39,750 nucleotides of DNA from Bryopsis sp. KO-2023 (Eukaryota > Chlorophyta > Ulvophyceae > Bryopsidales > Bryopsidaceae), in assembly GCA_030272585.1 (NCBI GenBank), contig BSYQ01000023.1, positions 1 through 39,750 on the forward strand. Reading direction: 5' to 3'. Positions within the stretch are counted from its first letter, which is position 1, and each line of letters opens with the position of its first letter. Positions 19,593-29,809 of this stretch are shown here, piece by piece. The position numbers and the translations under genes are program-made. The notes beneath the pieces are model-generated. The model ran no database searches, was not told where the DNA came from, and worked only from the letters and a program-made list of their open reading frames with translations.

Positions 19593-22544
19593 TTAGGTTG
19601 GTTTTTTTTTTACATTTTTCCCTCGTTGAGAAGAATTATGCCGGGAACCCGAATGTGGTGAGCAAATGCGCTGGAAAGGAAAAGAAATAGGGAAATAAAG
19701 ATGGAATATGGTTTGAAAGGTTTTGCAGAGAGACAAACACGGGTGGCATCCAGCAAGCACACCAGGTAGGTGGCTGATTTCCGCAGACATCAAGGGCTAT
19801 GATGACACATGACTGACAAATGTTGGAGCAACTGATATGCTTTTTGAACAAGTTCATTTCTTTTTTAGCATCATGACCACCTCTCCCAGGCAGCAATTTC
19901 TTATTTTTGATATTTTTTTCAGGTTTCTTTTTGTCAGCATGGCAGCCTATCTTCCGCCGAAAATCGGTTGCCGTTCATATGCCTTGATGGGCCATCCCTC
20001 CAATCTTGGTCAAAATCATGAGAGGGGCTGAAATTCTGGGAATTACTGTCCCTCATTATTATTGTTGCAACTGCTGTCAATGGACGTGCACTTTTTGGGG
20101 AGGACTGGTGGTGAATACTTCATGACAGACTCACATGGTAAGTCTCATGACAAATGAATAACTAGAGAAGAAAAAAAGTATGGATGTTGATTTTGTTTTT
20201 GCCATGGCAATTCTTATGGAAGTCTTGAAAGGTAATGATCGGTTCCTTCTGGAAGATGCTTGAAATTTGAAAAAGAAAATGTGTTTTCCTTTCTAGGCAG
20301 TCGTAAATTGGATAATTTGATGGGCTTGATGGTTCCATGTCCTGCCCCAGAACCAGAACCACCAAGGAGTGCATGACACACTCTGAGAAATCCTCGTGAT
20401 CACCATGATTTTTCATGAAAAAATACGAAGGCATCCACCAAAGAAGCTTAAAGATATTGCTTGCAATCGAGAGGTGGCCTGATAAAACCATGGTTGTTAG
20501 AGGTGATTGCAGTTCCAGATATTGCCCACAATACAGTTTCTTCCCAGGTTCCATCCAACATGAAACAATACTTTTCGTTCAGGCTACAGATCTCATGTGA
20601 AATTTGGAGTATTCCTGATTTTGTCGAAGAACATGTTGAATTCACAAGCAGTTGCATTGAAACACATCGATGTTTTCTTTTGTTTTTTTTTTTCGGCCAG
20701 GCAAAACATAGTCCAAATAGCAGCAGTTTTGCTCGCTAATGGACTCATTAGTGTCAAGAGCTTCCGAAGATTGTTGAAGTGATTTCCACGCCAGCATCCC
20801 CATTTTCTTTTTGAAAGGGCCGCGAGATTCCGATGCTGCGGCCTCGGAAAAATACAACGTTTCATTCATGGTATTGCCAAATTGCTTGAAAACACCTCCA
20901 GTAAAGCTAACCATCATTCCATTGCTTCTTTCATGCATTGTTCCAGAATTGTTTTATGTACATACTGTTCTACCTGCCATCGGGACATTGATTGTTTAAC
21001 GAAGTTCTGCGAACACATGTGCATATATTTACACAGGAACAGGTTGGCTGAAAGAACCCCCTTTTGTTGTGGACTGCTATACAGGAACATACTCAACAGG
21101 CTGTGGTAATGAAAGATTGGAGTGCTATTAATTCAGGGCAACTGGGAGCGGCCACTGCCTTTTCTTAGAGATTGAAATGAATCCCGCTGGCTCTATTCAC
21201 AGGTAGTTGCAGCTCTACAAATTGTCACTTTCTCTTGTTAGTACACCGCTGAACATTCGAGTGCCATCGTTGGCCCCCACATCATAAAAAGAAATGACAC
21301 AACTGAAATGAAATGTCCTCTTCTTAAATTTCCTTTTTCTTTTTCAGATGATAAATACGTGGTTGCTGTTGGCCTACACAAATTTCATAAAGCTTGTCAG
21401 AAGGGTTCACCGACAATGGTTTGATGGGTATGCATCTGATAGGAATGAGTCGATAGCCTCAAAGTGTCGGGGAGGAAGGCATCACAAGGGATTTCTCATG
21501 GCTTCCAATAAAAGGAGGCTAGTATATTGGAGAGATTGTAGATGCCAGCTTGGCATTGCCAAGGACCGCTGCAATGGTTCACTTCCCTCGTAAGGGGAAA
21601 AAAAAAACCTAAAGGGCTAGAAATGTATTCATTATTGAAAATAGTTCAGATGCAAAGGAATCGATTATTTGTCAGTTTTAGTGGAAAAATGAAAATCTTA
21701 GGGGAGAACAAGGGTCGCGATATTGATGCTTCTTCTTTGGAGCACAAGAAGTTTTTGAAAGGGGACGAGGAGCAGGTTGCTTGGTATTAACGGGCTTTTC
21801 TATTTCTTAGTAATGTTTTTCCTCCACCCCTGCTCCCCACCTGGGTTTAGCCCTCTTGCATCGAGACCCCCCCCCCAACGTACACAAACTTCCGATTAGA
21901 AATCGAGTCAATGAGAAAAAGGACAGTCGAACAAGTGAGGAAGTTGCGGAACACTAGTTTGCAGAAATCCTTCCACTGATCCTCTGATCAGATCACATCT
22001 AGGAGAACAAGTTGGGAATGTTGCAATTCAGGTGGGCAAAGCAAGGAAAATAGACATTTTACAGATTTTCCTAATCTTGTTTTACGAATGACGTGGGAGA
22101 TGGAATGGCAATTGGTAGCATTCCTATTTGCTTGGGATTTCTATTTCACACTTCAGTGTGCCCTGACTTCATGAATTTCCATGTGTTTGGGGACATTATG
22201 GAATGGGGGCCTCAAGGACACTCCAAAGGAAACAGAAACATGCTATAAAGGATCTGATTTGTAAGGTGGATTCAGGAATTGGGCTGGGTGTCATTGAAAT
22301 GTTTTGGGAAATAGAATGGGTCATGCTGATCAGCATGACCCATGCTGATCATGAATTCTGAAATGCTCCATAAATGTGCTAAATACATTGTAGTTCAGCA
22401 GACACAGTTCGGTACTTGAGATTTTAGCACTCAACGTCACCAGTTTAATAAACATGTGCAATTCGTTTGTCGCAAACGATTCATAGAGACTGGTACTGAA
22501 CATCAAATGAAAAAGAGAAAGAATGCCCTTCATGTTTTTAAAAA
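19593..22544. other. Gene-poor stretch with partial repeat copy C
   Basis: No gene I can support. 21640-21880 is a partial third copy of the dispersed repeat (gtttttgaaagg, ttaacgggctttt, cctccacccctgctccccacctgggttt). A 24-bp perfect palindrome lies at 22318-22341. Open frames near 20600-20940 lack family resemblance and contain homopolymer runs. Confidence 0.5.
22318..22341. repeat. Perfect 24-bp palindrome
   Basis: gggtcatgctga is followed immediately by its exact reverse complement, with no spacer. A partial third repeat, catgctgatcatg, follows. It could be a protein-binding site or a cruciform-forming site; no gene context explains it. Confidence 0.8.
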
Positions 22545-22980
22545 CACATTAACATGGGAAATTTTACCCAAGCAAAATGTATTTCTTTTTTCAAATCTTG
22601 GTTTCAACGCTTATTTGAGGGAGTCCGCTGAGTCATACCAGAAAAAATCAACGTCACCCACAACTGAAATAATTAACACAACAAAGCCTCAAAAATGCTG
22701 CAAAAATGTCATCATCAACCCCCAACTGCAAAAAAAAAAAAAAAAAAAAAATTCAGCCTATGTACGATGGGAAAAAAAATGCCGGACCCAATAGGTGTTT
22801 CTGCATTTAACACTCTAATTCACGAAGAGAGGTTTTGAGAAAACGAGAGGCCTCCTTCTTTCGAATCAAAACTGCCAGCAACGCAAATAAAGATGATGGA
22901 TAAGGAACCATTTTTGGAATCAAAGTTGAATACTTCAGAATTGGGATCATTGGTGATTTCAACGTTTGCGTTCTTTTTTC
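22545..22980. pseudogene. Rearranged third copy of the beta-helix gene's last exon and 3' flank
   Basis: 22550-22790 is the reverse complement of the 3' flank at 9240-9440 and 10480-10680. 22800-22905 continues on the minus strand with exon pieces: SLSIIFICVAG, then a jump, then SFDSKEGGLSFSQNL, matching ...KAVLIRKKEAY... at the DNA level with internal deletions. 22908-22976 switches to plus orientation: ESKLNTSELGSLVISTFAF, matching 8780-8850. The copy is thus inverted, internally deleted and fused head to head with a plus-strand piece. It cannot be coding. Confidence 0.75.
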
Positions 22981-24414
22981 TCACCAAACAATTCAGGATC
23001 AGGCTCCTCCTGCCCACAGTTTCATGTTTGAAACTTATGCCAAATCAATCAGGCTGAAAAGTGTTGGGCGAAGAACGAAACTTCTGGTGAACTTAATTGA
23101 TTAGGTTTGGGATATCTTGCTGCTGAGGGAGTTTCGTCTGCGTCCTGGGTGCCTTGTGAACGGATTATGCAATCTAACCAAACATGTTGAGGTTCGATTC
23201 AAAAAATTTGGGCATCAAACACAGGCTAACGACCTAGCCTCTGACAATTGTAAAAGCTTCTTTCTTGGAATGCTGAGTTGAAACATACGATACCGGTTTT
23301 ATCACCCATTGAGCACTCGATCAGTGATAGTGCAAGTGATTTCATGTTAGTGCATTGGCTTAACTTCCTCCGTCACTCACCGTCCCTCCCATACACCTGT
23401 GGTCATCACCTCTTCCGGAAATGTTTCACACCAGCCTGATAACTAATGTGAAAATTCATGTACAGTACTGTTTTTTTTTTATTCCAAGAAAGGGTTCATT
23501 CCCTCCCTTAATTTCAAATGCATCCAGTCGTGGCCCAGTCTGCTCTCCCACCTGAAACACTCGTGAAAGCAGCAAAAACAAGTTTCATAGAGCCATAACC
23601 TAGTCCCCACTTTTTTTTTAGGAAGCTTCTTGTGATTCCAGGGTAGGACTGTTCAGTAATTTGATAGAACTTAGAAACTTGAGTGGTTCTTGTTGTTCCT
23701 TTCAAATTTACATTTGCCAGGAGGGTGGCTGTTTTTTTGGGGGCGATGTTGCTGTGTCTTCTGGCGTGCCCCCTCATTTTTGAAACGATACCAGCGAGCA
23801 GATACGTGTGTCGACTTTGACTAACTTCTCTCCAAGCCGCCAACCACGCGTTCAAGCAAACCCCCTTCTGAAAAAGAAAAAATAGCGATCATTGATCAAA
23901 TCCAGAGCAGAACTGTGACAAAAGCTCAGCACAGGATCGTTGGTCCATGCTCAACTTTACCCCTTGGAATCAAACACGAGTTGGCTGGTTGAACACTCGA
24001 TTCAGAACGCGCGTGACCTCTTCCTGTTTCCCCTGACAAGAGTCCCTGGCCGTAAAAGTGAACTTGCTCCACGAACAAAGTTGGCGCACGAAAAACAATG
24101 AAGAAACACCTGAGCAACAATATTAGGACTTATGTTTTCGTCATATGAATTCGCTGAAAAGAGCCATTAGCCACGTGCGAGAGCACCCAAGTTGTGCACG
24201 AGAATAATACTACATTTTCATCAAATGACGAGACGTCAAAGCGTCATTTGCGTCAGGACCCCCAAAATGAACCACCTGCTCTTTCTTTGACCGAGTTGTT
24301 GTCATCAATACAAAAAGATCTATGACACCTACTCAAGCTTGCTTCCTGCGTGTTCAATCGATCCTGAACATTGTTTCTTCTACCCAGAAGAAAAAGACAG
24401 GAAGGTAGACCTCT
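22977..24414. other. Intergenic region upstream of the XMAP215-like gene
   Basis: No supported gene. 24220-24260 carries several TGACG/CGTCA half sites (gacgagacgtcaaagcgtcatttgcgtcag), the core of bZIP/CREB-type sites. They lie roughly 180-210 bases upstream of the ATG at 24433. Confidence 0.45.
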
Positions 24415-24432
24415 GGTGACGTCGACGTCACC
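24415..24432. promoter_or_regulatory. Perfect 18-bp palindrome with two TGACGTC motifs abutting the ATG
   Basis: ggtgacgtcgacgtcacc is its own reverse complement and ends one base before the ATG at 24433. TGACGTC is the core of CRE/bZIP sites, and two overlap here. In the mRNA the same bases would form a stem directly before the start codon, so it could act at the DNA or the RNA level. Function is inferred from sequence only. Confidence 0.6.
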
Positions 24433-25963
24433 ATGGCTGGAACCATCCTCAGATGTGCTGAGGACGTGGTGGAAAAACATTTGGCGGAAGAAGAGGCGAG
24501 TAGCGTTGAAAAGGTGGAGCAAATCGTTTCGAAAGTCGCACGAAATCGAACTGCCAAGCTCAAGAAGATGATTGAGGTGGCAAAGAGCGAGCGGAGTGGG
24601 TTGGGAAGTGCATCTCCCAGCCAAGGTCGATTTGCTGCTGCTGCTGAGGGATCTCAGCTACCGGTGGCTGTGAATGGAGCGCCTCCTTCCAGTGTACCCA
24701 AGGCAAGAGCTGACGAAATCGTCCAGAGAGACGCTGTGTTACTCGATGTGGTAAGCCCCAAAGGGGTGAGTGGCGCTCTCGTTTGTTTCCTTCAAAGTGC
24801 AGCTCCATTATGTACGCATAATACTGAACCCCCAGCCAAATTAACTTAGACTGCCAGAACTCTCGCGGTGAAGTTGGTCCACTCTGAGCAACAGAATTTA
24901 TGTTTTGGATACCAGATCGTATTTGAGGCCGCCGCTCAGACAGAGTCCGCTCCAGACTTTCACTCCAACCCGCACTACAACTACGTTCTCAGAAAACTGA
25001 TGGACGTTTTCGGGATTCCTGAGATGGCTCGAGGGATACAGCGTTCCACTCTCAAAGACACAATCACCTGCCTATTGACGCTCCTCGTGGACTACAGACT
25101 TCTTATCATTGACGAGGGAAAGCAGCTGATTGAAGGCTTGGTATCAAGGATTCTTAAAATGTGTAAAATAAACTTGTCGTTTAGCGTATTACTGGAATTT
25201 TCGAGTCACACGCCGAAGCGAGTCCGTAGTAGCTCGTCAATAACACACACGTTCATGAACGCAGAGTGCTCGTATTGTGGATCTCGTCGACGTCTTACCT
25301 CGAGACGAAAACCCGCCGCCGTTCATCCTGACGTACATCGATCATTTTCTTCAGAGCTTGTACAGCTCTGGCGTCCCCTCGGGCACTCTGCCCACACTTT
25401 CCAGCGAGCAACGCGACTTGGGACACACTCTGCGCGAAGAAAAACCAGAGCAGCTGGAGGATTCGTCGAAAGACATCATAGCTGAGATGGGCAACGGTGC
25501 GAGTGTAGGGGACACTACGAGTTTGAGGGTTTCGTTGTCGTGCGTTCAGCGTGCAGGACCGTTGCAAAAAGCAACGAAGCAGCTGGAGGAGCCGAGGCGA
25601 TCGACCGTGACGAATCAGGACGCCTTCACGCTGCTTGACGAGCCCATCAGCCGAAGCCCCCTATTCGTGGCCAGAACGAACCCAGCTTACGATAGTGAAC
25701 TCAAGCTGGACCATGATCAAGTCGGCCGCCCCTCAATTCCGATTTTCAATGGACCCCACGCCGCGTTGGGAGTGAGGTCATTCAAATCAAGCTGCTGTTC
25801 CACAGTTGGATTGAGGAGTCTGTCCGACTCGCATCTGATTGCAAAGAGAAGTAGCTCCATGGGGCAATCATCTGTGGATAGGGAAGGTACAAACGAAACC
25901 CAGAGAGAAATAGAAACGGACACAGACATATACGTATCGTCAGTCTCAACACCCTTTCAGTGA
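24433..25963 (+). CDS. XMAP215/CKAP5-like C-terminal-region protein, three exons
   Basis: Exons: 24433-24750, 24916-25140 (possibly reading on into 25141-25200), 25265-25963. All joins are phase 0, giving about 413 aa. The start ATG is in a good context (CACCATGG). Residues 1-106 are charged and helical, then Ala/Ser/Pro-rich. Exon 2 has LRKLMDVFGIP-MARGIQRSTLKDTITCLL then LLVDYRLLIIDEGKQLIEGL. This resembles the conserved helical segment near the C-terminus of XMAP215/ch-TOG/MOR1 ('...SLAREVSVETLKDLM..LI..LLDSRL..LEEGQQV.R..N'). Exon 3 opens with RIVDLVDVLPRDENPPPFIL, like the following '..RMIRLLPD..N' segment. The tail is Ser/Thr-rich and disordered-looking. Full-length family members have several TOG domains upstream; none is seen here. 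It is therefore a short paralogue or a truncated copy. Similarity is moderate. Confidence 0.5.
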
Positions 25964-26088
25964 AACGAGCAATTAAGAAAGTGCTCCTAGTACTGCTCTA
26001 TTTTTGTAATAGAATCAATTTGGTTAGCGGGGTAAGTAGCACCCCCTGATGCTATAAGCTCTGGCCTGGAATGTCTTTCAATCTATTT

Positions 26089-26139
26089 TTGGTTGGTTGG
26101 TTGGTTGGTTTGGGGGGGGGGGGGGGCGGGGGGGGGGAG
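26089..26139. repeat. (GGTT)n followed by a long G run
   Basis: Five GGTT units, then about 16 G, a C, and 9 more G. G-runs of this kind can form quadruplexes and are prone to assembly length errors. Confidence 0.8.
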
Positions 26140-26252
26140 CCTGGAACATTTTTTTCTCTTTTTTCAACTACTCCTGCTGCACACTTGGGACATTTTTCAA
26201 TTAAAAAAAAATAAAAATGAAAAACTGGTGTGTGTTGGTGTTTATTCTTCAG

Positions 26253-26411
26253 GGTACAGAAGCAGCAGCCGCCACTGCTGTTGCTCTCTCAAAGCTTGCC
26301 ATTGTAGGCCCCCCGGAACCTCAGTTTGTGGCAGACCATCCCTTCCTGTTCTTCATCGTGGATACTGAGGCAGGGGATATTTTCTTCCAAGGAACTGTCA
26401 CCTCGTTCTGA
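26253..26411 (+). pseudogene. Orphan C-terminal exon of a serpin (reactive-centre loop)
   Basis: It is preceded by a good acceptor (TTCTTCAG) and ends in TGA. GTEAAAATAV is the mobile hinge of an inhibitory serpin (P15 Gly, small residues P12-P9). VALSKLAIVGPP is the reactive loop, so P1 is probably Leu or the neighbouring Lys. FVADHPFLFFIVDTEAG matches the serpin signature (ADHPFLFFI), followed by the last strands. An intron just before the hinge is compatible with serpin genes. No other serpin exon is seen nearby, and the gene immediately upstream (stop at 25961-25963) is unrelated. It is either a relic or the last exon of a gene whose body lies farther upstream. The exon itself looks undamaged. 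Confidence 0.75.
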
Positions 26412-27470
26412 TCAAGGAGCTGTCTAGAAGTATTTTTGACTCATCTTTTGATTTTCTCGAATGGGCTAAAAAAGATTAAAAAGGATGTAAAAAAAAGGTT
26501 GTTGGCAATGGGTGCATCAAAAAGCAAGACCCCAAGGAGTCTGTTTCACCTTGGACCGGGATCATATGCTCATTAATTGAGTGGGTTTTTTCTTAGTAGA
26601 GCTACTAGATCTTATGTATTCTTTAGCAAGATTATTTGTGTTCATTGAATGATTCCAGCACTTGTATCGACAACAGTATTCATGTACTCTTAGCAGTTGC
26701 TGTTGCAGTTGCTGTTTTAATTTCTTAGTTTTTGGATGTGGTGATAGAAAACAAACCAAAGGTTCTGACGCTTACATGTGGAAACGCACGCTTATATGCG
26801 TGTCATATTCAGGATAGGATTTTTGTTGAAATTCATTGATTAAGATGCACATGAATCCACGTGGATAGGGTGAGGACGAGGATTTTTTAGCATTCGTTGG
26901 GGCTGTAGGTTTCTGTTCCATCTTGTTCTGCCCTGGGCTACAAACAACCCACTGAGGATGACTGACTGATTCAATGATTACACTGTTCGCTGGAGAGGTT
27001 TGACCTCAATCGCAACCAATATGAAACCTTATACAGAAAGATACACGTTTGGTGGACCCTGTGAAAACCATTTAGAATGTGGAAAAAACGTGAGAAGAAG
27101 CTTGTATGTACCTGGTCCGGTGTGTAACGAAAACGTATTGAATCTAACCTCCCCACTCATCCGTCCCGGCTTTTCCTTCAACCCCATCGTGAATGAAAAA
27201 AACAAGTACACGTCGCGTTTTTGGAAGAAAAAAAAAACTCCAAAAAAAAAAAAAAGAGAGAGAGAGAAAAAGAAAAAGAGCTGATCTTTGAACCATAACA
27301 CGATCACCCCCTCGTCTATCCCTCCCCACACCTATTCGTTGGAAACCAAAGCAAATGGGTTGAAATACGAACAAAAACACAGAACTAAAATATGACAGGG
27401 GAACAAATCCCATTCCGCAACCTAAGCGCTAAAATTCGCCTAGCATCTCCTGGCAATGATCTTTTCCTCA
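26412..27470. other. Intergenic and 3' region of the ZIP gene
   Basis: No supported gene. 27228-27280 is an A/GA-rich tract (agagagaga). On the minus strand 27000-27470 is presumably the 3' UTR of the transporter gene. Confidence 0.45.
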
Positions 27471-29394
27471 CTAAACAGTGAACATCAGCAGACTGGCCGC
27501 CATTACCGCCATACCAACGAAGCAAGACTTCGTAACATACTTGTCTGCGGTGTCGAAACGAAGGGCGGTGGGGATGAGCTCGCTCACGGAGATGTACACC
27601 ATCGTTCCTGCCACGATGGCGAACAGGACCGCATAAGCTATCTCCCCCATGTTGGTCAGCACAGCCCAGCCGAAAATTCCCCCGATTGGCTCGGAAACTC
27701 CCGACAAAAACGCCCACATGAAGCCCTTCAATCGGCTGCCAGTGGAGTAGTAGATTGGCATCGCCACCACCACCCCCTGATTGCACAAGTAGCCGATTGG
27801 TGAGATAATCATTCGGCACCTTTGCAGAGAGCTAGTGTATACTCTGATGAGGATCAAGATCAAGATACCTCAGGAACAGGGCTTCGATGTGGCGATTCAA
27901 GGACCGGACAACAGAGGCATGATCACATGGAAATTGAAGATACAAATGTATCTTTCGGGAAAGTTCTTTTCTTCAGAAATAAGTTCTTTTCTTCAGAAAT
28001 AGGCTGTTCAGACTGACCTCTGGAATATTGTGCAGTGCAATGGCAACAGCAATCGCTACACCGGCCGTAGGATCCGCCAGGGTTGCAACAAAAGTGGCCA
28101 GACCCTCCGGAAAGTTGTGCAAGGCAATCGCAATCCCGCTCATCAAACCTGGAGGCCACAAGAGCCACGCAAATTTCAACATAACTTTTTTGCAAGAAAC
28201 ATATTGAGAACTTTTTTGCAAGAAACATATTGAGAAAGAAAAATGCATCCTGAAGTTGTACAGTATCTCAGGATGCTTCTTTGTTTGTGTTGTTCAACAA
28301 CAAAATTCATTCTGTAGCGTTATATGGGCACTGCCCTCGAGCAGAGTTCAAACCCGTGGATTCAAAACGAGAAGTACGTACCAACTTTCTGTAAGTGGTG
28401 AGAATGATGGTCAGCTTCTAGAATGTCATCTACGGCTTCTTTCAACGCAGCATCGTCAACCTTGCAAATACGAAATCCATGTCATATCCCGTAAGCGCGA
28501 AAACACGTTGAATATTATCGTTTCGAAGAGTCTCCATAGAGGAGAGGTATAAACAAGTGTGAAAAAGAAAAAAAAAACAAAATATCGGAGAGAGATGTGA
28601 TCCGTTGCGCATCATGGCAAGCAAGCAGAAACGCGTCAGACACCCTAAAAAAAAGGATAATTTCGATTCACCTTATCTGTGGGCAAATTTCCCAGCTCCT
28701 GATCTTTTCCCTTGTCCCCATTACCATCGTGCACCTGCATCTACACACGAACATTCTCGTAGACGTCAGTTGATCCATATCTGAGAACAACTTTCAGCAG
28801 AGAAGTGACTATCACCACAGACAGCCAGCCCTTGCTGATTATCCAAGCAGAAGTTAGACAGATCCAGATGAGGTCAAAAGAAGGACTTCAAAAACTTGAT
28901 GAAGAAGGAAAGCATGAACTCTCCCCGCCAGACATAGGATTGTTGCATCTGCCAGAACAGCCACTCCACACTGTAGCTGCTGAGATCGTATAAATGTGAT
29001 ATCACAGTTTATTGTGAAGGTTGAGATAGTATGCATAAGTACACCCATTGAAGTCCAGAAAATGTGTCTGTACGTTTTATGCTGCAAACACATTTATTTC
29101 GAGCTTGAATGCACAGGCTCAAAACTGGATCTATGAACACTCCCCCTCGAAATATCTCACCTTCTGACTAGTACTATCGAAGATGCCCTTGGGATTTTTA
29201 CCGCCAAAGCAATGCGCATGATCCATTATTCGGTGAACGAACAAATCCAGGATGTACGTACACACGATGCCAGCGAAAAAGTACAGGGTGGCGTATTGCA
29301 GAGCCTTGGCGTCTGCATTACTACAGTCCTTTCCGGCTTCCTCATCTTGTTCCGGGCAATAGTGCTTTCTGAATTCATCCAATGCCTTGACCAT
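27471..29394 (-). CDS. ZIP-family metal transporter (ZupT/GufA type), 5' part missing
   Basis: Five minus-strand exons: 29394-29149 (its 5' edge may be an acceptor after GGTCAAG), 28734-28672, 28460-28382, 28148-28018, 27776-27471. Every join is in phase. The order is TM3 ([18 protein letters not shown]), HRIMDHAH, an acidic loop ([21 protein letters not shown]), and [10 protein letters not shown], a His-rich cytosolic loop. Then TM4 with HNFPEG and TM5 with HNIPE/G form the two metal-binding motifs of the pore. TM6-TM8 end ...[13 protein letters not shown]. The protein would move zinc or related divalent metals into the cytosol. Family members have eight helices. TM1 and TM2 (about 60-70 residues) are not present upstream of 29394, where recombinase-element sequence begins. 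ATG 29394 would give a 6-helix protein, and a spliced upstream exon is more likely. Confidence 0.85.
27961..28000. repeat. 20-bp exact tandem duplication in a ZIP intron
   Basis: aagttcttttcttcagaaat occurs twice with no spacer, within the intron between exons 28018-28148 and 27471-27776. Confidence 0.9.
28183..28234. repeat. 26-bp exact tandem duplication in the preceding ZIP intron
   Basis: aacttttttgcaagaaac plus atattgag is repeated twice back to back, just upstream (minus sense) of exon 28148-28018. With the 20-bp duplication on the other side, the exon is bracketed by two fresh tandem duplications. Confidence 0.9.
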
Positions 29395-29809
29395 GAAAAA
29401 GTAAAGTTAAAAGTAAATCAAAATGTCCCTATTAGCTCTATATAAAAACTCCCAAATCCCACCAAAAAATAATCTCCAAAAAGGGAGGGAAGAACACAGT
29501 TCCGGGATGGGTGAAAAACCGAGTAAAGAAAGACCAACTGAGTGAGCTTAAGAACCCAAACTACTGAGATCCAAACTCCAAAAAAGGTACCCCTACAGAC
29601 CACCTCAGCAATTAGTCCTTTCAATCGTCCCACCCTAAAACTCCGCAAAAGGAACCGCGCTTCCTGCGGAACCGTAAATTTCCTTCGACTGCTACGTTTT
29701 CTTCCACACCCAGAGATCGAAAACCTTTACAGAAATGTAACCCTCGTTTAACCCTTCAAACAAAATAGTGCCAAAAAAACAAAGCACCTAAAAATAGAAC
29801 GTTCGTTCA
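29395..29809. other. Junction between ZIP gene and recombinase element
   Basis: No gene. In minus sense this is about 330-400 bases after the recombinase stop, then a pyrimidine-rich stretch (tttacttttaactttactttttc) that could be the splice acceptor region of ZIP exon 29394-29149. The exact edge of the inserted element is not visible by eye. Confidence 0.4.

Noticed and set aside
20593..20938. Minus-strand open frames at 20.6-20.9 kb
   Set aside because: No family resemblance, a poly-Lys run from a homopolymer, and equally open frames on the other strand.
23514..23855. Minus-strand 113-codon frame
   Set aside because: Composition and lack of motif give no support; it contains homopolymer-encoded stretches.
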